Source: Calliphora vicina (Eukaryota; Arthropoda; Insecta; Diptera; Calliphoridae). From it: a stretch of DNA of 64,000 nt. The stretch is from the NCBI RefSeq assembly GCF_958450345.1, contig NC_088783.1:16495701-16559700 (forward strand). Reading direction: 5' to 3'. The notes beneath the pieces are model-generated. The model saw only the letters and a program-made list of their open reading frames with translations, did no database searches and was not told where the DNA came from. The position numbers and the translations under genes are program-made. Shown here in pieces: positions 49,301 through 58,228 of the stretch (the stretch's first letter is position 1; each line of letters opens with the position of its first letter).

Positions 49301-52300
49301 CGCGGCCAGACATGAAACCGCAATATTCCATCATGACAACTCTAGACCACATGTTACAATATCTGTTAAAAACTATTTAGAATGATGTGTCCAGACCTTG
49401 CCCCGTCCGAATACAATTGGTTTCGATTGATGCAGAACATTCTCTCACTTTGGAACAGAGTATTCGATATTAGCTTGATTCGTTCTCGGTGTCAAAAGAT
49501 GAGCAGTTCTTTTGGCTCGGAATCCATATGTTGCCAGAAAGATGGGAAAAGGTCATAGCTAACAATGGTCAATACTTTGAATAAATTTATATTGTACAAA
49601 TGTTTCAAAATAAAATCTACAAATTTGAAAAAAATCCCACATTTTTAAGTCATTTATCCAATACATAAACAGCAAGCCAGGCGGACGGAGAAACATCGTT
49701 AAATCGATTCGGAAAGTGATTCTGAGTCGATCGGCATATAAAAGGTTTTAGATTTTTTCAAAACTGAAAGTTATTTTGAACAAAATTTTCTTAAAGGAAT
49801 TAAATAAAATAAATATAGTAAATTACTTACTTCTTGATATTTATTAATATGAGTATCTTTTACGGACATTTCTACAACGGACTTGGGTTCAGGTCCACAA
49901 CAGCAACATATCATTGAACATGATATAGTTTTCCACTGAAAGATATAGATTTTTAAATAAATACCTATAAACAGGTTACACAATTGGGAGAATCCATCTC
50001 AAAATGGTCGGAAAATAGCACTTTTCGGATTTATCATGTCTATGATTTGATAAACAACTGTGATTAATTTCCTTAAAATCGAAAATAACAAATTCGACTA
50101 CTGTCCGTTTTGGTATGGATGGATCCTAATTATACAAAATCTTTGAGAATATACACACCTTAGGATCTATACTACGTTGTATAGCGTTTATGAGATCAGC
50201 TCTTAAAGCTTCCATTTGGTATAAACCAATGCGAGGTACAACATCTTTACCCAAAACCACTGAAGTTATAAACGTTTTAGAATACTCTACAGCTGGCATA
50301 CTGCAAATAGATAAAACAAATTAAATGATTAACAAAATTATAACACGTGATTAAATAAAAAAACAAAACAATGAAATACATTTTTGTCATTATAACAAAA
50401 TTTATATTGTTTTTGCATTTCCAATTATTATTGGAATATAGATAGGTTTCTTTCGCTGTCGTTTGTTATTAATTGAATGTTATAAATCTTATCTAATCTG
50501 TTGGCAATCGGTTAATGCCAGTTGAAATTTTGTCAGGCAAAATTTTTATAATGCAATCTGTTTGTTGTGCGTTATTTTTTGTACGTGTATTAACTGCTAA
50601 TAAAACACGATAACACTTTGAGATAATTGCAGAATTTTAGTAGATAATTGCAATTGATTTGTGAGCTATGTGTCTTTATATATTAAGAATTGATCATGGC
50701 ATGTTTTTATTACCGCACATTGTTATGAATACTAATCAATACTAGTTATTTATTTTTTTAATTTAAAATAATTTTAGACTTTTCATATAAAAATCGATAT
50801 TTGGTGGGAAATAAGAGTGATCACAGATTATTGCCCATTTTCTTCTAGGACCTCTTATTAGGGATCTATGAGTGATTTAAGATTTTTCGTATAAAAATCG
50901 ATATTTGGTGGGAAATAAGAGTGATCACAGATATTTGTCCATTTTCCTCTAGGACCTCTTATTAAGGATCTATGAGTGATTTTTCATATAATCGATATTT
51001 GGTGGGAACTAAGAGTGATCACACATTATTGCCCATTTTCCTCTAGGACCTCTTATTAAGGATCTATGAGTGATTTTAGATTTTTCTTATAAAAATCGAT
51101 ATTTGGTGGGAAATAAGAGTGATCACAGATATTTGTATATTTTCTTCTAGGACCTCTTATTAAGGATCTATGAGTGATTTAAGATTTTTCATATAAAAAT
51201 CGATATTTGGTGGGAAATAAGAGTGATCACAGATTATTGTCGTTTTTCCTCTAGCACCTATTATTAAGGATCTATGAGTGATTTTAGATATTTCATATAA
51301 AAATCGATATTTGGTAGGAAATAAGAGTGATCACAGATTATTGCCCATTTTCCTCTAGGACCTCTTATTAAGGATCTATGAGTGATTTAAGATTTTTCAT
51401 ATAAAAATCGATATTTGGTGGGAAATAAGAGTGATCACAGATTATTGTCGTTTTTCCTCTAGCACCTATTATTAAGGATCTATGAGTGATTTTAGATATT
51501 TCATATAAAAATCGATATTTGGTAGGAAATAAGAGTGATCACAGATTATTGCCCATTTTCCTCTAGGACCTCTTATTAAGGATCTATGAGTGATTTTAGA
51601 TTTTTCGTATAAAAATCGATATTTGGTGGGAAATAAGAGTGATCACAGATTATTGTCGTTTTTCCTCTAGGACCTCTTATTAAGGATCTATGAGTGATTT
51701 AAGATTTTTCATATAAAAATCGATATTTGGTGGGAAATAAGAGTGATCACAGATTATTGTCCATTTTCTTCTAGGACCTCTTATTAAGGATCTATGAGTG
51801 ATTTTAGATTTTTCTTATAAAAATCGATATTTGGTGGGAAATAAGAATGATCACAGATTATTGCCCATTTTCCTCTAGGACCTCTTATTAAGGATCTATG
51901 AGTGATTTAAGATTTTTCATATAAAAATCGATATTTGGTGGGAAATAAGAGTGATCACAGATTATTGTCGTTTTTCCTCTAGCTCCTATTATTAAGGATC
52001 TATGAGTGATTTTAGATATTTCATATAAAAATCGATATTTGGTAGGAAATAAGAGTGATCACAGATTATTGCCCATTTTCCTCTAGGACCTCTTATTAAG
52101 GATCTATGAGTGATTTTAGATTTTTCGTATAAAAATCGATATTTGGTGGGAAATAAGAGTGATCACAGATTATTGTCGTTTTTCCTCTAGGACCTCTTAT
52201 TAAGGATCTATGAGTGATTTAAGATTTTTCATATAAAAATCGATATTTGGTGGGAAATAAGAGTGATCACAGATTATTGTTCATTTTCTTCTAGGACCTC

Positions 52301-55300
52301 TTATTAAGGATCTATGAGTGATTTTAGATTTTTCTTATAAAAATCGATATTTGGTGGGAAATAAGAGTGATCACAGATTATTGCCCATTTTCCTCTAGGA
52401 CCTCTTATTAAGGATCTATGAGTGATTTTAGATTTTTCATATAAAAATCGATATTTGGTGGGAAATAAGAGTGATCACAGATTATTGTCGTTTTTCCTCT
52501 AGCACCTATTATTAAGGATCTATGAGTGATTTTAGATATTTCATATAAAAATCGATATTTGGTAGGAAATAAGAGTGATCACAGATTATTGCCCATTTTC
52601 TTCTAGGACCTCTTATTAAGGATCTATGAGTGATTTAAGATTTTTCATATAAAAATCGATATTTGGTGGGAAATAAGAGTGATCACAGATTATTGCCCAT
52701 ATTCTTCTAGGACCTCTTATTAAGGATCTATGAGTGATTTTAGTTTTTTCATATAAAAATCGAGTGATTTTAATTTTTTCATATAAAAATCGAGTGATCA
52801 CAGATTATTGCCCATTTTCTTCTAGGACCTCTTATTAAGGATTTATGAGTGATTTAAGATTTTTCATATAAAAATCGATATTTGGTGGGAAATAAGAGTG
52901 ATCACAGATTATTGTCCATTTTCTTCTAGGACCTCTTATTAAGGATCTATGAGTGATTTTAGATTTTTCATATAAAAATCAATATTTGGTGGGAAATAAG
53001 AGTGATCACAGATTATTGCCCATATTCTTCTAGGACCTCTTATTAAGGATCTATGAGTGATTTTAGTTTTTTCATATAAAAATCGAGTGATTTTAATTTT
53101 TTCATATAAAAATCGAGTGATCACAGATTATTGCCCATTTTCTTCTAGGACCTCTTATTAAGGATTTATGAGTGATTTAAGATTTTTCATATAAAAATCG
53201 ATATTTAGTGGGAAATAAGAGTGATCACAGATTATTGTCCATTTTCTTCTAGGACCTCTTATTAAGGATCTATGAGTGATTTTAGATTTTTCATATAAAA
53301 ATCGATATTTGGTGGGAAATAAGAGTGATCACAGATTATAGCCCATTTTCCTCTAGGACTTCTTATTAAGGATCTATGAGTGATTTAAGATTTTTCGTAT
53401 AAAAATCAATATTTGGTGGGAAATAAGAGTGATCACAGATTATTGTCCATTTTCTTCTAGGAGCTCTTATTAAGGATCTATGAGTGATTTTAGATTTTTC
53501 ATATAAAAATCAATATTTGGTGGGAAATAAGAGTGATCACAGATTATTGCCCATTTTCTTCTAGGACCTCTTATTAAGGATTTATGAGTGATTTTTATAT
53601 TTTTCATATAAAAATCGATATTTGGTGGGAAATAAGAGTGATCACAGATTATTGCCCATTTTCCTCTAGGACCTCTTATTAAGGATATATGAGTGATTTA
53701 AGATTTTTCATATAAAAATCGATATTTGGTGGGAAATAAGAGTGATCACAGATTATTGTCGTTTTTCCTCTAGGACCTCTTATTAAGGATCTATGAGTGA
53801 TTTTAGATTTTTCATATAAAAATCGATATTTGGTGGGAAATAAGAGTGATCACAGATTATTGCCCATTTTCCTCTAGGACTTCTTATTAAGGATCTATGA
53901 GTGATTTAAGATTTTTCGTATAAAAATCAATATTTGGTGGGAAATAAGAGTGATCACAGATTATTGTCCATTTTCTTCTAGGAGCTCTTATTAAGGATCT
54001 ATGAGTGATTTTAGATTTTTCATATAAAAATCAATATTTGGTGGGAAATAAGAGTGATCACAGATTATTGCCCATTTTCTTCTAGGACCTCTTATTAAGG
54101 ATTTATGAGTGATTTTTATATTTTTCATATAAAAATCGATATTTGGTGGGAAATAAGAGTGATCACAGATTATTGCCCATTTTCCTCTAGGACCTCTTAT
54201 TAAGGATATATGAGTGATTTAAGATTTTTCATGAGTGATCACAGATTATTGTCGTTTTTCCTCTAGGACCTCTTATTAAGGATCTATGAGTGATTTTAGA
54301 TTTTTCATATAAAAATCGATATTTGGTGGGAAATAAGAGTGATCACAGATTATTGCCCATTTTCCTCTAGGACCTCTTATTAAGGATCTATGAGTGATTT
54401 TAGATTTTTCATATAAAAATCGATATTTGGTGGGAAATAAGAGTGATCACAGATTATTGTCGTTTTTCCTCTAGGACCTCTTATTAAGGATCTATGAGTG
54501 ATTTAAGATTTTTCATATAAAAATCGATATTTGGTGGGAAATAAGAGTGATCACAGATTATTGTCCATTCTCTTCTAGGACCTCCTATTAAGGATCTATG
54601 AACGATTTTAGATTTTTCATAATAAAGTCGATATTTGGTGGGAAATAAGAGTGATCACAGATTATTGTCCATTTTCTTCTAGGACCTCTTATTAAGGATC
54701 TATGAGTGATTTTAGATTTTTCATATTTTTCTATTTGAATATTATTATAAAACCAAACTGAAAATTTGAATACCATACCTTAGTAAACCACCTGGCGGCG
54801 AATAGGCAAAACACTGTAACGTTGGATAGTCGGCCTTCATTAATATCGCCAATATGGCGGCAGTGCCGGCACCCAACGAATGACCCACTAATACTAAACC
54901 GAACGTATGTGTATTACGCTCGAGATTCTTGTTGAGAGCATTCCGTATGATATTTTGCTCTTCCAATTTGTTACGTATATAAATTGCCGCTTGAACCATT
55001 CCCTTATGACCCAACCAATCGTCACGCGGTGGATTCAAAGGTAACACTTCAGCTTCGGCATTTAGATCCGTGAGAATATCTTTCATACTCAAGGTACCAC
55101 GTATGCTGACAACAATTTTCTTTTGGGTATAATCGATGGCAACGAAAAATGGTGTTTCGCCCACATCCACATGATAGGTGACATACACAATTTCAATATC
55201 ACCAACTTGTAGAGTTTTCTTGAGAGCAGCATAGTTGCAATAGCAGCAATTGTCTTGAATTATTTCCGCTTCAGTGGTGGGATTAACGCAACAACCAAAA

Positions 55301-56860
55301 CATCTGCAAGTAAAAGGAAACCATTTTAAATTCACATTTATACGAGAAGAAAATTGAAATTACTCACTTTAATTCCGGTATTAAATTGTACATTTTCGAT
55401 CTATTTATTATAAAGTACATGGGCCAACCGTATGCACCCTGAGCAAAGTACATATAATGTATAACAGTTTGAAAGAAATCATAATTTTTCGCATCATTTA
55501 AGGCTAAAAATTTCGTACGTTCCGTGATGGGTACACCGCTTAGAAATTCATAGGTACCATTTTTTCGTTGTCGTACTACCGCTTCACGTTCCAGACGTTG
55601 AAATTTACGCAACAGCACCAAACCAGCCACCACATCTGACGGCACTACATCCAGTTCACGAAAAAAGTCACTCAGTAGTCGAGCTATATCGGTGAAGGAG
55701 TTACGATTGCGTTCCGACGAACCTATGCAACAGAATAGTAAACGACAGCGATGATCCCAGCTGTCCTGATAGGCTCGAATAACTTTTCTGTAAAGATGAG
55801 AAATTCAGGTAGTGCAAGTTTCATATGCAAATAGTTGCAGTTTAGATAAACTTTTCGTTGAGTCGAGTTTAGCTAAACAACAATTCAATTTACTAACCTT
55901 TGACGCCAATTACGATTCATACTATTGCTGCGTTTATAATTAAAACGTGACTCTGTTTCACGCATTGATCGTTGATACTTCTTCATTTTCACCCATGAAC
56001 GACCGGCTGTATCAAAGGTACACCAGATCGTTGCCATCGTAACAAATACTAAGGCCCAGTTTGAGATCATAATTGCTAAAGAAAACAAACAAAATAAAAC
56101 GATAAATAAGTGATACCAAAGGAAATAACTATGAAATTAACAATATAATGTTAATTGGCTTTAAAAGTTTCATAAACATACCAAAAAAGATTTTCTTTTC
56201 TGTACTAACAATGGTGGATTGTAAATAATATTTTGTCAGCCACATTGTTCCCATAATCAACCAGGCAATATCGAATAACATTACCACTATAGGAAAACAA
56301 ACAAACAAATAAATTTAGTTAATTTTATAGCAAAACTCATGTGTGATATATTTACCAGTTTTAATATAAATCCATATATTTATTGGTGCCCTGACATCAG
56401 AGTCCAATATACTGCCACGCATTGATATTATGCATATTCCTATTTCTATAAATAATGAAACTGCAATAAAGGGAAATACAAAGAAAAAACAGTATTATTT
56501 ATTTATAAATTTATTGTTTTAGTGGTTTTGTGGTAAAATATTGTAAAAAATATATTTATATTTGCCAGACTTACTTACCACTTAATATAGCTAAATAACC
56601 AATTTGATGATAAAAAAGTAATTTAACATCTGTTATACTGGTATCGTAATCAAAAATGGCCAATGATACAATTACAGTTATCACACTGTGGAGAGAAAAG
56701 AGAGAGAGGATCCATTAAAATTTTATTAATTTTTATTATTTTTTTGTTAATTTTTGTTAACTTACCATAAGAAATGTATGGTTACTAGAAATGCTCCAGG
56801 CACCACTAGATCATCTGAGCCTACCGACCAGCGTCTTCTAAAAACAACAAGTCCTGGCAT
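29503..56860 (-). CDS. inaE: inaE, sn-1 specific diacylglycerol lipase
   Basis: Plasma-membrane lipase of the DAGL family that cuts diacylglycerol to 2-monoacylglycerol; in Drosophila it is needed for TRP-channel photoresponses. Twelve coding exons, minus strand: 56766-56860, 56579-56685, 56356-56460, 56182-56286, 55898-56075, 55368-55787, 54779-55303, 50159-50300, 49831-49935, 47085-47212, 38258-38390, 29503-31338. This long form has 1,292 residues; reading through exon 11 to a stop at 38189 gives 703. All phases agree. The N-terminus MPGLVVFRRRWSVGSDDLVV is nearly invariant in the family; four membrane helices follow in exons 2-5. The lipase box GHSLGAG gives the Ser nucleophile at about 479, GKDVVPRIG the Asp at about 531, and PPGRIIHII the His at about 627, so the triad is intact. 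A cysteine-rich loop (CYCNY, CCCCG) is also kept. The ATG directly follows a splice acceptor, so the 5' UTR lies in an unidentified upstream exon. Introns are unusually transposon-loaded. Confidence 0.95.
31380..32390 (+). pseudogene. Tc1/mariner (IS630-type) transposase relic
   Basis: The N-terminal helix-turn-helix is readable from 31393 (ISNNLKVHRNTISKATKQYKED, then IERKSGSARK). After a frameshift come LTDIGMTKEVEEHFRRAPKTSMRKAALIL and, in other frames, MTEDQDFYVADGRGN and a catalytic-core relic ending NPPNCPELRPVGKYWALVKK near 32105-32165. In the related scrap at 62223 the same block reads RPIEKYW, so the third catalytic residue (Glu) has been changed here to Gly. Stops and shifts make it inactive. 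It sits in the last inaE intron, 40 bp from the exon 12 acceptor. Confidence 0.85.
32395..32937 (+). pseudogene. Second transposase relic (QQDGATCHTA family)
   Basis: Reads FFWPVLDDMDTNDMWFQQDGATCHTAHATLD followed directly by SYDFTSLDYFLWGFLKLHIYANKPQT, a widespread arthropod DDE transposase related to Tc1/mariner. Part of the core between LDILRS and YDFTSLDYF is deleted, and the upstream portion PEKFTVCCGFWAG is out of the ancestral frame. The catalytic Asp of QQDG remains. It abuts the preceding relic, a separate family. Confidence 0.8.
32938..33296. other. Unassigned intronic DNA
   Basis: Non-repetitive by eye, no protein-like frame. I see nothing in it that I can name. Confidence 0.4.
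33421..37367 (+). mobile_element. Near full-length APE-type LINE with 2A-like motif
   Basis: 3,947 bp between 9-bp target duplications ACTAATAAA at 33412-33420 and 37368-37376. It has a short 5' UTR beginning TAAATCGTTCCCACGAC, one main open frame, a frameshifted C-terminal piece and a short 3' end without a long poly(A). It has not been 5'-truncated as far as can be seen. Base composition is clearly richer in C than the surrounding intron, which fits a recent arrival. It lies in the last inaE intron in the antisense orientation. Confidence 0.9.
33542..37308 (+). pseudogene. LINE polyprotein: zinc fingers, endonuclease, reverse transcriptase
   Basis: The first in-frame ATG (33542) gives 1,176 residues to a stop at 37070-37072. 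Order: hydrophobic leader and 2A-like GVEQNPGP (residues 14-21); zinc finger 1 (about 25-60, CSICQQRI and CNNWCHLKRCSGL) and finger 2 (about 117-156, same pattern); Pro/Thr-rich linker; APE endonuclease (LNCNGLRNK, QETKL, GDFNAHHESW, NSDHIPI); reverse transcriptase (KALGPDGIS, YRPISLLSPIAK, DLSKAFDTVDHS, GVPQGGVLSP and YADD at about 888-891); thumb and tail. A one-base shift at about 37070 moves the C-terminal piece AQLRAGWCSFLNCY and cysteine motif CPACHQSPHDTIHLFNC (37072-37308) out of frame, so the copy is probably not fully functional. The zinc finger is duplicated in tandem. Confidence 0.9.
37468..38937 (+). repeat. Pair of direct repeats flanking inaE exon 11
   Basis: Copy 1 is at 37468-37720 and copy 2 at 38739-38937. 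Both start ATATGAAACAAATGACAG and share GCAGAGCGAGAGAAA, TTTGACATTTTCTTTTGTTT and CTATTGCCATAT, ending at CCAGCTGATTCA. Copy 2 is shorter because of internal deletions. Together they bracket exon 11 of inaE. They are non-coding and unidentified. Confidence 0.75.
38189..38390 (-). other. inaE: inaE exon 11: alternative donor versus read-through stop
   Basis: The exon encodes SREPVYQAIWADSIDFDEV and LISPVMLQDHMPDKV. At 38258 it can splice (AAG before GTAATT) in phase 0 to exon 12. If unspliced, it reads on for 22 more residues (VISDATEDSTSVNSSYNLNAHA) to TAG at 38189-38191. Minus-strand poly(A) signals follow near 37834 and 37740. Both uses keep frame, so a short and a long lipase are expected; Drosophila inaE is also known to make two forms. 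Confidence 0.85.
39545..39800 (+). repeat. Degraded calyptrate-type dispersed repeat
   Basis: Has the block order of the family ending the window: TATACCCACC, CATATTCTGGATCCTCAT, ATGTTCATCCGTCAGTCGATCTGTCTG, then AAATTTTTGCACAAATA. Further pieces (GATCGGTTCATAATTGATCC) lie at 40730-40760, beyond the inserted hAT-type element, suggesting the element landed inside this repeat. Confidence 0.5.
39817..40509. mobile_element. hAT-type MITE built of TCGACTTTT repeats
   Basis: 693 bp with 12-bp inverted ends TAGGGTTCTATA and a perfect 8-bp target duplication CTTGGAAT at 39809-39816 and 40510-40517. Both flanks of the interior consist of short repeats built on TCGACTTTT and TTCGAACTTTCGAC; the middle (about 40020-40260) is ordinary AT-rich sequence. 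The 8-bp duplication places it with hAT. No transposase. Confidence 0.85.
41396..41636. mobile_element. 241-bp near-perfect palindromic MITE
   Basis: Two arms of about 100 bp fold on each other (CACCCTTATTCTATTTGGCG at one end, CGCCAAATAGAATAAGGGTG at the other), leaving a loop of some 35 bp. Flanked by ATT at 41393-41395 and 41637-41639. The homologous point of the right foldback arm (about 44757) has no insertion, so it arrived after the arms formed. A 3-bp duplication would fit PIF/Harbinger, but that is only suggestive. Confidence 0.8.
43180..43377 (-). pseudogene. Possible reverse transcriptase scrap in foldback loop
   Basis: The frame reads IIKTFDSIWHGALLW, which resembles motif A of jockey/R1-type reverse transcriptases (DxxKAFDSIWHxxLL), but with Ile-Ile in place of the catalytic Asp, and with no other motifs around it. 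Weak; it may be coincidence. Confidence 0.25.
45623..46322. mobile_element. CCCGGGAATT-rich element with 8-bp duplication (hAT-like)
   Basis: 700 bp between direct repeats ATGGTAAT at 45615-45622 and 46323-46330. The right end reads GTGAAAAACTCTA, i.e. TAGAGTTTTTCAC inward, a hAT-like tip. Multiple GGGAATTCCCGGGAATT-type motifs lie in the subterminal regions of both ends. The left tip has lost the TAGAGT bases. No transposase. Confidence 0.7.
46323..46452 (-). mobile_element. 5' leader relic of the 33421-type LINE
   Basis: On the minus strand it runs GATCGTTCCCACTACAATTG, GGATCTTCGTTACGGAACGA, CTCGGCCAAATATTGTCAAC and CACAGCTGTATGCC, matching the first ~110 bp of the LINE at 33421. It continues past the inserted element at 45622 into sequence that no longer matches. 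Keeping a 5' end is unusual for a LINE relic, so a chimera or a different member sharing the leader is possible. Confidence 0.7.
47539..48195 (+). mobile_element. tRNA-derived SINE
   Basis: Head with RNA polymerase III promoter: A-box-like TGGTGTAGTGG (47547-47557) and perfect B box GGTTCGATCCC (47591-47601). The T arm CCAGG/CCTGG has a seven-base loop, and GTGCTTG/CAAGCAC can form an anticodon-arm-like stem. The acceptor stem does not pair, so this is not a working tRNA gene. The body contains a ~140-bp unit in two copies, marked by GCTACAGTAGACCAAT (about 47844) and GCTACAGCAGACCAAT (about 47982). It ends GGAGAAAAATAAA. A 14-15 bp target duplication ATGACTTAAAAA(A)TG lies at 47524-47538 and 48196-48209, cutting the mariner inverted end. 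Confidence 0.85.
48325..49590 (+). pseudogene. Mariner transposase relic with doubled DNA-binding region
   Basis: The frame 48325-49098 contains the N-terminal helix-turn-helix region twice: SLEALLHEDYCQTQQELSKS then LGVTQAAISKSLRAVGFIQ, and LKELLHEDCCKTQQELGKSL then GATHAAISKRLRTAGFIPKG. The DNA unit is about 336 bp. After a frameshift near 49070 the catalytic half follows: DENWIHYDNPKRKRS (first Asp), PNIHGANVILCIWW, then broken frames with HHDNSRPH (second Asp region) and CPDLAPSEYNWF. Stops within the catalytic half make it inactive. Closest to the mariner/Mos1 family by motif order. Confidence 0.85.
50772..54727. repeat. 104-bp satellite array in inaE intron 7
   Basis: About 38 copies of a 104-bp unit fill almost all of the intron between exons 7 and 8. 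Each unit has ATCGATATTTGGTGGGAAAT, AAGAGTGATCACAGATTATT, CTCTAGGACCTCTTATTAAG and GATCTATGAGTGATTT. Higher-order structure is visible: variant units with CTAGCACCTATTATT recur at about 51240, 51448, 51968 and 52488 (spacings 208, 520, 520), a 323-bp block is duplicated at 52616/52939, and a 521-bp block at 53360/53881. The array stops 51 bp before the exon 7 donor. Not coding: 104 is not a multiple of three. Confidence 0.95.
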
Positions 56861-56930
56861 CTGTAAAATAAAATTTAATTAACTAAAAAGTATATGTAAG
56901 AAAATCTTTTCTATGGAAAAAACTGTTATA

Positions 56931-58228
56931 CTTTTGTTGTAGAATATACTGTTATACACAGGATTTTCTATAGAATATACTGTTATATACTGTTATACAC
57001 AGGATTTTCTATAGAAAATACTGTTATACACAGGATTTTCTATAGAAAATACTGTTATACACAGGATTTTCTATAGAAAATACTGTTATACACAGGATTT
57101 TCTATAGAAAATACTGTTATACACAGGATTTTCTATAGAAAATACTGTTATACACAGGATTTTCTATAGAAAATACTGTTATACACAGGATTTTCTATAG
57201 AAAATACTGTTATACACAGGATTTTCTATAGAAAATACTGTTATACACAGGATTTTCTATAGAAAATACTGTTATACACAGGATTTTCTATAGAAAATAC
57301 TGTTATACACAGGATTTTCTATAGAAAATACTGTTATACACAGGATTTTCTATAGAAAATACTGTTATACACAGGATTTTCTATAGAAAATACTGTTATA
57401 CACAGGATTTTCTATAGAAAATACTGTTATACACAAGATTTTCTATAGAAAATACTGTTATACACAAGATTTTCTATAGAAAATACTGTTATACACAGGA
57501 TTTTCTATAGAAAATACTCGTGTTATACACAAGATTTTCTATAGAAAATACTGTTATACACAGGATTTTCTATAGAAAATACTCGTGTTATACACAGGAT
57601 TTTCTATAGAAAATACTCGTGTTATACACAAGATTTTCTATAGAAAATACTGTTATACACAGGATTTTCTATAGAAAATACTCGTGTTATACACAGGATT
57701 TTCTATAGAAAATACTCGTGTTATACACAGGATTTTCTATAGAAAATACTCGTGTTATACACAGGATTTTCTATAGAAAATACTCGTGTTATACACAGGA
57801 TTTTCTATAGAAAATACTCGTGTTATACACAGGATTTTCTATAGAAAATACTCGTGTTATACACAGGATTTTCTATAGAAAATACTCGTGTTATACACAG
57901 GATTTTCTATAGAAAATACTCGTGTTATACACAGGATTTTCTATAGAAAATACTCGTGTTATACACAGGAATTTCGATAGAAAATACTCGTGTTATACAC
58001 AGGAATTTCGATAGAAAATACTCGTGTTATACACAGGAATTTCGATAGAAAATACTCGTGTTATACACAGGAATTTCGATAGAAAATACTCGTGTTATAC
58101 ACAGGATTTTCTATAGAAAATACTCGTGTTATACACAGGATTTTCTATAGAAAATACTCGTGTTATACACAGGATTTTCTATAGAAAATACTCGTGTTAT
58201 ACACAGGATTTTCTATAGAAAATACTGA
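56931..58228. repeat. 31/34-bp minisatellite upstream of inaE
   Basis: About 40 units, each with the perfect 16-bp palindrome ATTTTCTATAGAAAAT followed by ACTGTTATACACAGG (31 bp) or ACTCGTGTTATACACAGG (34 bp). The left half is all 31-bp units, the two types mix from about 57500 to 57700, and the right half is all 34-bp units. Four consecutive units near 57968-58080 carry GGAATTTCGATAG in place of GGATTTTCTATAG. It starts about 70 bp upstream of the inaE initiator exon, inside the intron preceding it. Confidence 0.95.

Larger units (their letters stand above)
47516..49661 (+). mobile_element. Mariner element carrying a SINE
   Basis: Inverted ends TTGGGTGTATGACTTAAAAA (left) and the complement of TTGGATAAATGACTTAAAAA (right), each beside a TA dinucleotide (47514-47515 and 49662-49663). 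The left end is split by a SINE at 47539-48195. Without that insert the element is about 1.48 kb, a little longer than usual because of an internal duplication. Confidence 0.85.
47255..49760 (-). repeat. Calyptrate dispersed repeat split by mariner
   Basis: Left part 47255-47513 (GTCGGTCAAAACCCGAC, GACCGATCGCCATGAAATTA) and right part 49664-49760 (GGCGGACGGAGAAACATCGT, GTGATTCTGAGTCGATCGG) are the reverse complement of the family represented at 62738-63440. The mariner 47516-49661 lies between them. Confidence 0.7.

Noticed and set aside
52616..53124. Two identical 61-residue open frames
   Set aside because: They are products of the 104-bp satellite duplicated in a higher-order block; the unit length is not a multiple of three.
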